Shown piece by piece: positions 1 through 6,056 of a stretch of 36,648 bases of DNA; positions within the stretch are counted from its first letter, which is position 1; each line of letters starts with the position of its first letter. The position numbers were made by a program, and so were the translations under genes. The notes below the pieces were generated by a model. It was not told the origin of the DNA. It saw only the letters and a program-made list of their open reading frames with translations, and did not search any database. This stretch comes from a virus: the IMG/VR virus record IMGVR_UViG_3300010371_000076, positions 1 through 36,648 of that record; one strand, written 5' to 3'.

Positions 1-255
1 CTCGGCGCCGCCGGCGTCCTCGAGGTTGCCGTGCGTGGAGAGCTTCTCGACGACGGCGATCGCGTCGGTCGGTTTGTCCTCGAGGTCGAGCTCGACGATC
101 GCCCGGAAGATCCGGCCGTGTGAGGCCCGGTAGAAGTCGGCCGGCTGGAGGATTTCGGCGCAGTCGACGACGACGTGCCGGGACAGCATCATGGCGCCGA
201 GGACGGACTCTTCAGCGTCGAGGTTCTGGGGTTGGATCTGCTCGAGCGCGCTCAC
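1..255 (-). CDS. Replicative DNA helicase, DnaB-like N-terminal part (cut by window edge)
   Basis: The first 85 codons of a minus-strand gene that runs off the left edge. The start is a GTG at 253-255, overlapping the TGA of the upstream GIY-YIG-like gene (GTGA). The text PQNLDAEESVLGAMML, followed by a run ending DFYRASHGRIFRAI and then AVVEKL, matches the helical N-terminal domain of DnaB-family hexameric helicases, which contacts primase and stabilises the ring. The RecA-like ATPase domain would lie outside the window, so completeness cannot be judged. As last gene of the leftward block starting near 5.1 kb, it suggests that block is the replication region. The family assignment is firm from the domain pattern; its role in phage replication is inferred. 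Confidence 0.85.
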   Translation of the reverse strand, partial: MSALEQIQPQNLDAEESVLGAMMLSRHVVVDCAEILQPADFYRASHGRIFRAIVELDLEDKPTDAIAVVEKLSTHGNLEDAGGAE

Positions 256-644
256 CGCTGGAGCTGCTCCCAGGCCGCAGCCCGCGTGTAGAACACTGAT
301 GTCCGATCGGGCTTGACGAATGTGCCTGTGCCGCGGTTGCTGATGCACTTCCATCCGAATCCCTCGAGCGTGCGCCGCTTCTCACGGTTGCTTACGCGGA
401 CGACGGGTTCCGTCATGCGGATGTTGTGGCGCGGATGCTCGCTTTTGATCGCGTCGCGTTCTCCGGCTCTCAGCGATCCGATGTCGGAGAACTGCTCCAT
501 TTCGATCCGGGCGACCTCGGTCCACCATTCCTTGTCGGTCCGGTGGCGCTCGAAGCGTTTGCCCGGGTTGATGCTGAGCCCGACGTAGAGCAGCGCGTCG
601 TCTGCGTCGTAGAAGCGGTAGAGCGTGAAGACTCCGGGGGCCAC
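252..644 (-). CDS. GIY-YIG-like nuclease domain protein
   Basis: 130 residues. A GTG start at 642-644 is chosen because the frame further upstream overlaps other genes in the wrong reading. The N-terminus reads GVFTLYRFYDADDALLYVGLS, with TLYRFY and LYVG replacing the GIY and YIG strands, then a conserved Arg (KRFERH). A later RAGERDAIKSEHPRHN supplies the Glu and Asn typical of GIY-YIG nucleases. The family cuts DNA in repair, restriction or homing. The protein is short and has no recognisable DNA-binding module, although its C-terminal part (residues 85-130) is basic. It sits between a small Cys/His protein gene and the DnaB-like helicase gene with a GTGA overlap to the latter. It may be a recombination or homing nuclease; the specific role is unknown. 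Confidence 0.7.
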   Translation of the reverse strand: MAPGVFTLYRFYDADDALLYVGLSINPGKRFERHRTDKEWWTEVARIEMEQFSDIGSLRAGERDAIKSEHPRHNIRMTEPVVRVSNREKRRTLEGFGWKCISNRGTGTFVKPDRTSVFYTRAAAWEQLQR

Positions 645-646
645 GT

Positions 647-814
647 CTAGCTGGCCCGCTTGAGCGTTTTGAGCAGCCCGGCGCACACCGGGCTGACGCA
701 CGGCCGGACGTGGCCGAGCTGCTCTGACTGGACGCTGATCAGGTGGCGTCCCTGGATTGCGTGGCAGCGGGCGTGTGCGTGGACGGTGCCGCTGCGGGTC
801 GTGTAGACGAGCAT
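647..814 (-). CDS. Small Cys/His-rich protein (zinc-binding-like)
   Basis: 55 residues starting at ATG 812-814, with AAGGAG about 10 bases upstream. The sequence has an HARCHAIQGRH segment followed by RPCVSPVC. This H-x2-C-H plus C-x4-C layout recalls the Ada-like small zinc folds common in phages. The function is unknown. The TAG stop lies 2 bp from the GTG of the GIY-YIG-like gene, so the two are probably cotranslated. Confidence 0.65.
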   Translation of the reverse strand: MLVYTTRSGTVHAHARCHAIQGRHLISVQSEQLGHVRPCVSPVCAGLLKTLKRAS

Positions 815-855
815 CAGGCTCGTTCTCCTTCGGTTGACGGGGGATCGGGTTGGGT

Positions 856-873
856 GCCTGCGCTCGGGCAGGC
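856..873. other. Hairpin between two small genes
   Basis: GCCTGC and GCAGGC pair around a 6-base loop. The plus strand continues with TTTAA, so it resembles a weak terminator for plus-strand transcription. No plus-strand gene ends here, and on the minus strand no U-tract follows. It lies in the 68-bp gap between the genes ending at 883 and starting at 814, and may act as an mRNA processing or stability element. Confidence 0.35.
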
Positions 874-882
874 TTTAAGCGG

Positions 883-1104
883 TCATGCGGCGAGTCCCTG
901 TGCGAGCTCGACGATCTGCTCACGGCTGTAGTTCGCGAGCCACCATTCGCGCATCTGACGCGCCGTGAGTCCGTCGTCGTCGAGAGCCGGGAGATCGCTA
1001 TGGCCGGAACAGACGTGGCCGCGGAAGAGCGACAGGCCGCAGTAAACGCAGTGCGGCTCATGCAGGAACGTCGGGCCGACTGTGCGTTCCGTCAGCCAGT
1101 CCAT
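883..1104 (-). CDS. Small zinc-finger-like protein
   Basis: 73 residues from ATG 1102-1104, which overlaps the TGA of the RuvC-like gene as TGATG. A GTG three bases upstream is the alternative start. CVYCGLSLFRGHVCSGH has the spacing C-x2-C-x8-C-x2-H of a treble-clef or zinc-ribbon knuckle. The C-terminal half (MREWWLANYSREQIVELAQ) is probably helical. The function is not recognised. It is one of several small Cys-rich proteins in this operon. Confidence 0.7.
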   Translation of the reverse strand: MDWLTERTVGPTFLHEPHCVYCGLSLFRGHVCSGHSDLPALDDDGLTARQMREWWLANYSREQIVELAQGLAA

Positions 1105-1580
1105 CACGCCACCTCCCCAAGCGCCCGAGCGACCGCCTCAGCGTTCGTGTCGCGAGCGTAAGCGGCCACCCCCAGCGCGTCGTAGCCGTCAACAGCCCAC
1201 GGCAGTCCCGGCAGCACAACGCCAGGGAACGAGTCCGCAGTCGGCTTCTCTCGGATCGGGATCCCGAGCGCCTTCTTCCACTGCGACGGCGTCACCTCCC
1301 AGACCTCGAGGTCGCGCGGGATCTCCGCGAGCACGACGCCCTGCACGAGCCGGATCACGTCCTGGCCGTGGCTGACGAACGGGCGCTCAATCGCGACGAG
1401 GTACACCTCGTTCGCCTCGTACCAGCCGGGCTGCGGCATCTTCTCGGAGACGTCGCGTGCACGCTCGAACGCGGTCGGGCCTTGCAGCTCGATCCGTGTC
1501 CACTCGGCCAGGTCGGCGTTCTCGTCGAGGAGGACGAGGTCGATGGCCTTCGAGCTTAGATCCAAACCTAAGCAGTTCAT
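1104..1580 (-). CDS. RuvC-like Holliday junction resolvase / RNase H-fold nuclease
   Basis: 158 residues, ATG at 1578-1580 with AAGGA about 9 bases upstream. The pattern fits a RuvC-type RNase H fold. GLDLSSKAID gives the first catalytic Asp (D7) on strand 1, LVAIERPF gives Glu 65, and DGYDALGVAAYA gives the closing acidic pair (D131 and D134). The WKKALGI segment before the last motif is also typical. RuvC enzymes resolve four-way junctions, and phage versions debranch replication intermediates before packaging. The length is close to bacterial RuvC (about 170). The position among replication genes agrees. The fold assignment is good; the exact substrate is inferred. Confidence 0.8.
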   Translation of the reverse strand: MNCLGLDLSSKAIDLVLLDENADLAEWTRIELQGPTAFERARDVSEKMPQPGWYEANEVYLVAIERPFVSHGQDVIRLVQGVVLAEIPRDLEVWEVTPSQWKKALGIPIREKPTADSFPGVVLPGLPWAVDGYDALGVAAYARDTNAEAVARALGEVA

Positions 1581-1616
1581 GCGCGGGGTCCTTGAAGCCC
1601 GGTTTGCGTTCCGCCC

Positions 1617-1883
1617 TCAGACACTCTCAGCCTCCGGGTTCAGCACACGGCAACCGAGGCAGACGACCTCGAAGACATCGCTTGCGTCCGTCGGGCGATG
1701 GGCGTAGGTGTCGCCGACCTTGAACTCTGATTCACAATCCATGCAGACCATCCCGGCGGGCTGTAGCTCGCGCTCCGTGACGGGCCACAAGCCGGTGACG
1801 GTTGGGCAACCGGGGCCGTGCTGCGGGCCGTCCTCGTAGCAGTCAGCGGCACAGTGGATGCAGTACCGATAGGGGTCGTTCAT
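1617..1883 (-). CDS. Multi-CxxC zinc-ribbon-like protein
   Basis: 88 residues from ATG 1881-1883, which overlaps the TGA of the next upstream gene (ATGA). Three C-x2-C pairs are visible (CIHC, CMDC, CLGC) plus single Cys residues, so one or two zinc ribbons are likely. No catalytic motif is seen. A 36-bp gap separates it from the RuvC-like gene. The function is unknown. Confidence 0.7.
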   Translation of the reverse strand: MNDPYRYCIHCAADCYEDGPQHGPGCPTVTGLWPVTERELQPAGMVCMDCESEFKVGDTYAHRPTDASDVFEVVCLGCRVLNPEAESV

Positions 1884-2056
1884 GCGAACGCCTCCTCCGT
1901 CATCCGCGCCAGCGCCTCTCGTAGAGTCGCGTTCTCCTCCTCTAGCGCGTCAGCGCGTTCGGCCGAACCGACGAGATCGCGGTGCCATACCTCTACATCG
2001 TCGGCGTGGTAGTAGCGCTCGCCGTTCAGCGTGATCTCGCGAATGGCGTCGTTCAT
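1880..2056 (-). CDS. Small coiled-coil protein
   Basis: 58 residues starting at ATG 2054-2056, overlapping the preceding TGA by ATGA. The N-terminal half (EITLNGERYYHADDVEVW) looks like a small beta unit. The C-terminal half (SAERADALEEENATLREALARM) has heptad spacing of Leu/Ala and is probably a coiled coil. The function is unknown. The same frame stays open upstream to 2257, so a longer form cannot be excluded. Confidence 0.65.
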   Translation of the reverse strand: MNDAIREITLNGERYYHADDVEVWHRDLVGSAERADALEEENATLREALARMTEEAFA

Positions 2057-2241
2057 GCCGCCCTCCCGATCTCGCCCGTCCAGCGGTCGCCGCAAGCCGA
2101 ACAGCGAGTGATGAGGCCCGCGTCCCACGAGCAGGAGCATCTCGCCGATCTCCGCACGGGAGAACCGAACCTCCCAGGGCCACCGTGCGGGAGGCAGAAG
2201 CGGCCCCTGATAGACGTGATCGCACAGCGATTCTCCTGCAC
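2053..2241 (-). CDS. Cys-rich small protein (reading frame uncertain)
   Basis: 62 residues in the frame starting at GTG 2239-2241. It contains CSCSWDAGLITRCSACGDRW, a C-x-C and C-x2-C arrangement suggesting a zinc site, and its TGA overlaps the next ATG. The competing frame, starting at ATG 2245 with GGAGG 5 bases upstream and running into the 1880-2056 gene, gives a plausible N-terminus as well (CDHVYQGPLLPPARWPW). I prefer the present frame because its third codon positions look more GC-rich and because the stop/start overlap fits the rest of the operon. A natural or sequencing frameshift joining the two is possible. Confidence 0.45.
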   Translation of the reverse strand: MQENRCAITSIRGRFCLPHGGPGRFGSPVRRSARCSCSWDAGLITRCSACGDRWTGEIGRAA

Positions 2242-2258
2242 TCATCAGAACCTCCATC

Positions 2259-2594
2259 TCAATACGGGATCGTGTCGCTCATGCCGGGATACGAACGCGA
2301 CGGCAACCTGCCCGCCACCGTCCAAACAACGTCGACCTGTCCGCGCGCGTCACGGCGCCGGCGTTGCTGCACGAGACCTTTCGCGCGGAGCGCACGGCCG
2401 AGCTCCATTCCGGCCGATCCGCACCAGGGGCACAGCTCGTCGGCCGGATGCTTGCCCGCCCAGGCGTGTGCAACGGCGCCGACCTCGTCGGTGTGGAGGC
2501 CGTCGTAGCCTGCTTGCTGGATCGCCTTGTGGGCGGCCTGCTGGCGGGGCGTGAGAGTGGGGGCGAGCGGGAACAGGTGGAGGGCTTCGCTCAT
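2259..2594 (-). CDS. Winged-helix-like protein with CPWC zinc knuckle
   Basis: 111 residues from ATG 2592-2594, overlapping the TGA of the methyltransferase gene (ATGA). TPRQQAAHKAIQQAG, then GLHTDEVGAVAH, and later GRALRAKGLVQQRRR follow the helix pattern of a winged helix-turn-helix. ELCPWCGSAGME inserts a Cys pair. It may bind DNA as a regulator or replication accessory factor. No specific family is recognised. Confidence 0.6.
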   Translation of the reverse strand: MSEALHLFPLAPTLTPRQQAAHKAIQQAGYDGLHTDEVGAVAHAWAGKHPADELCPWCGSAGMELGRALRAKGLVQQRRRRDARGQVDVVWTVAGRLPSRSYPGMSDTIPY

Positions 2595-4210
2595 GCGACT
2601 TCGTCCGCGAGTAGCGAGAGCTGCTGCAGCCGTTTCGCGCACAGGGCGGCGTAGTCGGCGTTCAGCTCTACGAGGATGCTCTTGCGTCCGAGGTCACGCG
2701 CGACCTTAGCCGTTGTTCCCGAGCCTCCGAACGGATCGAGCACGGTCCCTCCGGCGGGGCAGCCTGCTTTGATGCAGCGGCGCGGCAGTTCTTCTGGGAA
2801 CGTCGCGAAGTGCGCTTCCGGGGAGGGTTGTGTGGCGATCTCCCAGACCGACCGGATGTTCCGGCCGACGTTGGCGCGTAGGCGCGGGTTGTTGTGGAAC
2901 GTGCCGCCGATCTCGTCGCGGCGCTCTGCCTCAGAGTTCGTCGCTTGCACGTTGCGCCCGTTCACGCCTTCGGCGTCAGACTTGCGGCTTGTGAGTTCTG
3001 ACTTCGACTTCGCGCCGATCCATCCGGCCGCGCTGCCTGAGCCTTCATGCTTCACGTTCGTCTGATCGCCCCATCGCGCCCACTCCGCAGGCTCCCGCAC
3101 GGCCTCCTGGTCGAAGAAATACCGTGAGCTCTTCGTCAACAGGAACACGTACTCATGCGCCTTCGTCGGCCGGTCCGTCACCGACTCCGGCATCGGGTTC
3201 GGTTTCGCCCAGATGATGTCGCTACGGAGGTACCAGCCCGGTTCGTAGAGCGTCGGCGGTTCTACTATCCACGAAGGAATCTCAACCTCGCGCCCGTGGT
3301 TAAGATCGGAGAGCGCCGCGACTATCCACGCTCGGCGTTCCTTCGCATTCGCGCCCTCTGCGGTCTTTCCGATGCGTTTCGCCTCTCGGCTCATCTCTAG
3401 GAAGTTCCACGCCAGAAGCGCCTGCGTCTTCTTCGCGATCAGGTACGGGTACAACTCGCGCAGTAGCGCTGCCTTCGAGTCCACGTTATGAGCGATCCAC
3501 CTTCGGCACTCGCGGGTTCCTAGTGCGCTGATCCCGTGTCCGTTCCCGTCATCACGACTCGTCGGCCAGATGCGCTGCGCTTCAGCGAGTAGTGCCATCG
3601 ACGTGTTCGTGATCGTGATATGAACACCCGTCCGTATGCCGTCGCCATCGGCACGTTCGTGCGTGAATCCGCAGATAGATCCCTCAGCGTCGATGGTCGC
3701 GGCAAGCCACACTCGGTCACGCTCGCGAGCGATGCGTCCTGCGTAGTACGGCTCTTGCAACGCCCGAGCCACGGCCCACGGGATGCCGACGAGATCCTTC
3801 GGCTTGAGTCCTTCGATGGCTACGTCGGAGCGCGGGATGGCAGCGTCGTCGCGCCTTCGACTCACGGCCATCCCGGCGTTGCTGCGGCCGTAGTCGTGAT
3901 CCTTCGCCCCGATTGTCTGGGGCACCTGATAGCTGCGGTTCCCCGCGTAGCTGTCGCCAAGGTTGAGCCACAGCGTTCCTTCAGGCTTGAGCACCCGCCG
4001 CACCTGAGCGAACACCGCGACCATCTCGGCGACATACGCCTCCGGCGAAGCCTCCAACCCGATCTGCCCGTCATGGCCGTAATCGCGCAAGCCCCAATAC
4101 GGCGGCGACGTGACGCAACAGTCGACCGACTCGTCCGGCAGTTCGGCGAGCACCTCGCGCACGTCGCCGAGATACAAAGTGAAGTCCGGGTCGCTGACGA
4201 ACGGCGTCAC
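2591..4210 (-). CDS. Site-specific DNA methyltransferase (beta class) with inserted LAGLIDADG-like domain
   Basis: 539 residues, ATG at 4208-4210. TSPPYW (residues 34-39, catalytic motif IV) precedes DPFGGSGTT (about 492-500, SAM motif I), the order of beta-class N6-adenine/N4-cytosine methyltransferases. The target-strand text WYLRSDIIWAKPNPMPESV with DRPTKAHEYVFLLTKS is typical. The normal core is interrupted between ARALQ (about 151) and GWYLRSD (about 325). The roughly 170-residue insert contains WLAATIDAEGSICGF (168-182), a LAGLIDADG-type helix with the acidic end, and LYPYLIAKKTQALLAW (253-268), typical of the C-terminal part of single-motif LAGLIDADG domains. The insert keeps the frame and lacks intein splice residues. 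The methylase may protect phage DNA from restriction. Whether the insert cuts DNA or helps target recognition is unknown. Confidence 0.88.
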   Translation of the reverse strand: MTPFVSDPDFTLYLGDVREVLAELPDESVDCCVTSPPYWGLRDYGHDGQIGLEASPEAYVAEMVAVFAQVRRVLKPEGTLWLNLGDSYAGNRSYQVPQTIGAKDHDYGRSNAGMAVSRRRDDAAIPRSDVAIEGLKPKDLVGIPWAVARALQEPYYAGRIARERDRVWLAATIDAEGSICGFTHERADGDGIRTGVHITITNTSMALLAEAQRIWPTSRDDGNGHGISALGTRECRRWIAHNVDSKAALLRELYPYLIAKKTQALLAWNFLEMSREAKRIGKTAEGANAKERRAWIVAALSDLNHGREVEIPSWIVEPPTLYEPGWYLRSDIIWAKPNPMPESVTDRPTKAHEYVFLLTKSSRYFFDQEAVREPAEWARWGDQTNVKHEGSGSAAGWIGAKSKSELTSRKSDAEGVNGRNVQATNSEAERRDEIGGTFHNNPRLRANVGRNIRSVWEIATQPSPEAHFATFPEELPRRCIKAGCPAGGTVLDPFGGSGTTAKVARDLGRKSILVELNADYAALCAKRLQQLSLLADEVA

Positions 4211-4524
4211 GCGACCTCCTCCAGTTCAGCCGCCGGGCCAGGGCCGCAGGAGGTCGGCCCGGTAGACCCCAGCCCGGCAGCAACCCCGGACGCGTGTGCG
4301 CCCGAAGGTCTCCACGCGGCAGGCATCGAACCGTCGATCCGGTCCCAGCGCCGCGCGACCAGCGAACAGCGGCCGCACGTCGGGACACCGCCGCGACGCC
4401 CGGCTGCAACGGGCCGGATGCACAAGGTCAGCGAGCCGGTCGGGTAGCGGACGTGCCAGAGGCCGTCCGGGTGGAGTTCCGAGACCATCGTTTCGGCGGG
4501 CGGGAGGTGCTCGCGGACGGTCAT
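4207..4524 (-). CDS. Hypothetical protein
   Basis: 105 residues between two methylase-like genes, with ATGA overlaps on both sides. LTLCIRP and PTCGRCSL give three Cys residues that could form a partial zinc site. The C-terminal half is Gly/Ala/Pro rich and low in complexity. The function is not recognised; the overlaps are the main reason to accept it as a gene. Confidence 0.6.
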   Translation of the reverse strand: MTVREHLPPAETMVSELHPDGLWHVRYPTGSLTLCIRPVAAGRRGGVPTCGRCSLVARRWDRIDGSMPAAWRPSGAHASGVAAGLGSTGPTSCGPGPAAELEEVA

Positions 4525-5141
4525 GCGGCTACCTCGACGCGGGCGGCGCGTGTCATGGCGATCAGTTCGTCTCGGAACGCGGCCGGCGTCTTGCTCGCTT
4601 CTTTTGGGCGCACGCGCCGAGACTCATCGGCGACGTAGCCGCCCTTTGGGTGATGCAGAAAGCCCGACACGATCGCGGTCGTTTCCGGGTCGCGCCAGTT
4701 CAGCGGATCGGGTGTCCGGTTGCCGACGTAGTAGAGCCACGTCCGCTTGCGAGCCCGATGCCCATAGGCGCTCTGTGCAACCTCGCAGACCCATCCTTCG
4801 TCCTCCGGGGTCGTAGTCCAGCCACCCCCGATGCCGAGCGGCCTCAAGAGACCGAAGTGCTTCCATGCCAGTGACCCGGCTGGGTGTTCGAGGACACCTC
4901 CCCAGCGCCTGACCGCATCGAGGGCCGCGCGAAAGCATCCTCCGTCGTCGCCGACGCGATAGCCGGGGATCCGCTTCTGGTTGATGTAGGCGAGCGGCGA
5001 CCACTTGTTGCACGGCGGATGCGCGACCACGGGATGCGGGCCGTCGTACAGCCGCGCGTCCCGTTCCTGGTCCCACGGGTCAACGTCGGGCAGCCCGTAG
5101 TAGACACCGTTCTTCTCGACGAAGAGCGCGGCGACCGTCAC
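4521..5141 (-). CDS. Phage protein resembling C5-cytosine methylase core
   Basis: 206 residues from GTG 5139-5141; another GTG at 5142-5144 is possible. No Shine-Dalgarno sequence is present, so the mRNA may be leaderless. VVAHPPCNKWSPLA resembles the catalytic Pro-Cys motif IV of C5-cytosine methyltransferases, and GGVLEHPAGSLAW resembles their following ENV-type motif. The canonical N-terminal SAM motif I is not visible, and the protein is shorter than classical Dcm/M.HhaI enzymes. It is the first gene of the leftward block, divergent from the 5180 plus-strand gene. A DNA-modifying role beside the next methylase is plausible but inferred; catalysis is uncertain. Confidence 0.6.
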   Translation of the reverse strand: MTVAALFVEKNGVYYGLPDVDPWDQERDARLYDGPHPVVAHPPCNKWSPLAYINQKRIPGYRVGDDGGCFRAALDAVRRWGGVLEHPAGSLAWKHFGLLRPLGIGGGWTTTPEDEGWVCEVAQSAYGHRARKRTWLYYVGNRTPDPLNWRDPETTAIVSGFLHHPKGGYVADESRRVRPKEASKTPAAFRDELIAMTRAARVEVAA

Positions 5142-5144
5142 CAC

Positions 5145-5173
5145 TTGACAACCCCGCCGTTGGCAACTATTCT
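5145..5173 (+). promoter_or_regulatory. Strong sigma-70-type promoter, probably leaderless
   Basis: A perfect TTGACA (5145-5150), a 17-bp spacer and TATTCT (5168-5173). Transcription would start about 7 bases downstream, at the A of the ATG at 5180. No Shine-Dalgarno sequence precedes that ATG, so a leaderless mRNA is predicted, as is common in actinobacteria. Confidence 0.75.
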
Positions 5174-5178
5174 TGCCA
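5161..5178. promoter_or_regulatory. Operator-like inverted repeat over the -10 box
   Basis: TGGCAA and TTGCCA are perfect 6-bp inverted arms around a 6-base centre that includes the -10 box. A bound dimer would block the 5180 promoter and could also affect the divergent gene starting at 5141. The binding protein is unknown; the HTH product of 5351-5518 is a candidate by proximity. Confidence 0.55.
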
Positions 5179-5179
5179 T

Positions 5180-5350
5180 ATGAACACTTCCATGACATGC
5201 GGAGAAGCCGTCCGCGACACAAGCACCGTCCTCGGCCGCCAAGCCGCCGAGATGCAAGCCCAGCGCGAAACCGTCATCGGCCAGTGGATGGCGCTCGGCT
5301 ACACCCGTGAGCAGGCATACAACGCCGCCCTGTTCGGCTTCCGCAAGTAG
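5180..5350 (+). CDS. Small plus-strand protein of unknown function
   Basis: 56 residues beginning at ATG 5180-5182, on the predicted transcription start. The middle and end (RQAAEMQAQRETVIGQWMALG then YTREQAYNAALFGFRK) look helical and could form a small helical DNA- or protein-binding fold. There are no Cys pairs and no signal peptide. The TAG stop touches the ATG of the next gene. One of only four plus-strand protein genes in the window; a regulatory, excision or immunity role is possible but unsupported by homology. Confidence 0.65.
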   Translation: MNTSMTCGEAVRDTSTVLGRQAAEMQAQRETVIGQWMALGYTREQAYNAALFGFRK

Positions 5351-5518
5351 ATGAACCCCCTGACCCGCGTCAGACGGGCAACCGCCAAGCGGCGCGCTGC
5401 CGATTCCGAGTGGCGCGCCGCCATCCGTGACGCTGTCGCGGAAGGACAGACGCACCGGGCCGTTGGTGAGGCTGCGGGCGTGACCCACACGCGCGTCCAG
5501 CAGGTTCTCCGGGACTAG
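5351..5518 (+). CDS. Small helix-turn-helix protein
   Basis: 55 residues, ATG directly after the TAG of the preceding gene, so the pair is translationally coupled. The N-terminus is very basic (LTRVRRATAKRRAA). Residues 21-54 read WRAAIRDAVAEGQTHRAVGEAAGVTHTRVQQVLR, given here in two parts: WRAAIRDAVAEGQTHRAV, then GEAAGVTHTRVQQVLR. This is a convincing HTH unit of the kind seen in sigma region-4-like or homeodomain-like small regulators. It probably binds DNA, perhaps the palindrome at 5161-5178, or acts as an excisionase-type factor for the nearby integrase. The stop overlaps the convergent lysozyme gene stop within CTAG. Confidence 0.7.
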   Translation: MNPLTRVRRATAKRRAADSEWRAAIRDAVAEGQTHRAVGEAAGVTHTRVQQVLRD

Positions 5519-5871
5519 CGCAGTCCGCACGCCCTGGATGTGTTCGGCCACTCGCGCCACGACCCACCGTCGCGCCGCCACACCAGGAACGCCCGGTACA
5601 ACTGCTCCCGCGGAGACGCCGACACCCACGACGCCGCAGACCCGCCGACGCTCAACCAGGTGCCCAACATGAACTGAAACCCGTTCGCATACGGGGCGTT
5701 GTGGATATGCCAGTCGCCCGACTCGCGCGAATGCACGCACAGAGCGCCGCGATACCAGCCTGTCGGCGTCGATAGCCGGGCTGACCAATGTCTCGGAACC
5801 GGGCGCGCGAACGCGGCCGGCGTCAGAATGAGGACGGCTACGGCCGCCGCGATGTAGGTCGTTGCACGGAT
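5515..5871 (-). CDS. Secreted lysozyme/Rpf-like transglycosylase, apparently AUC start
   Basis: 118 residues if translation starts at the ATC 5869-5871, preceded at 5 bases by AGGAG. The frame has no ATG, GTG or TTG between an in-frame stop near 5942 and a GTG at 5734-5736, yet the region encodes a textbook signal peptide: RATTYIAAAVAVLILTPAAFA, with cleavage after AFA. The mature part has CVHSRESGDW with the catalytic-type Glu (E50), then NGFQFMLGTW and WPNTSRACGL. This is the resuscitation-promoting-factor/lysozyme-like layout with a likely C45-C115 disulfide. It would cleave peptidoglycan outside the membrane. It lies outside the lysis cassette and beside the integration locus, suggesting a lysogenic or host-modifying role. 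An ATG-to-ATC mutation or sequence error is the alternative. Confidence 0.7.
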   Translation of the reverse strand: MRATTYIAAAVAVLILTPAAFARPVPRHWSARLSTPTGWYRGALCVHSRESGDWHIHNAPYANGFQFMLGTWLSVGGSAASWVSASPREQLYRAFLVWRRDGGSWREWPNTSRACGLR

Positions 5872-5901
5872 GATTTCTCCTGACGGGAGGGGATAGGGCC
5901 T

Positions 5902-5921
5902 CGCCAGTCGCTGTGCTGGCG
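5902..5921. repeat. Inverted repeat in leader of lysozyme-like gene
   Basis: CGCCAG and CTGGCG are 6-bp arms around an 8-base loop, 31 bp upstream of the predicted lysozyme start. It could be an RNA hairpin in the leader or an operator. No U-tract follows on either strand. Confidence 0.35.
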
Positions 5922-5942
5922 GCGATCGAAAGGTTGGACGCT

Positions 5943-5961
5943 AAAAACTGCTGATTAGCAG
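5943..5961 (-). terminator. Rho-independent terminator after integrase/tRNA
   Basis: On the minus strand CTGCT pairs with AGCAG around AATC and is followed directly by five U residues (5943-5947). It lies downstream of the integrase stop and is suited to end the long leftward operon before the lysozyme-like gene. The stem is short (5 bp), so efficiency is uncertain. Confidence 0.55.
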
Positions 5962-6056
5962 GGGTTTCGTCGCATAACAAGCGGCGGTCTGGAACAGCAG
6001 TAAAAGGACGGAGTGTCCCGCAATCCGTGTAGAAATGCGAGACGGTCCGGAGACCC

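Noticed and set aside
252-1061. A 269-codon open frame covering the GIY-YIG-like gene and upstream region
   Set aside because: Its N-terminal half is Arg/Pro/Ser-rich shadow text over two better-supported small genes with ribosome sites and coupled overlaps; only the part from GTG 644 looks like protein.
3244-3754. Intein inside the methyltransferase
   Set aside because: The insert lacks splice-junction Cys/Ser and C-terminal His-Asn and no Hint-type blocks are visible; a nested LAGLIDADG-like domain explains it better.
3620-4447. Plus-strand 275-codon frame opposite the methyltransferase
   Set aside because: Antisense shadow; the minus strand has clear catalytic motifs throughout.
5515-5736. 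GTG 5736 as start of the lysozyme-like protein
   Set aside because: It would begin inside the folded domain next to the catalytic Glu and discard a textbook signal peptide encoded directly upstream.
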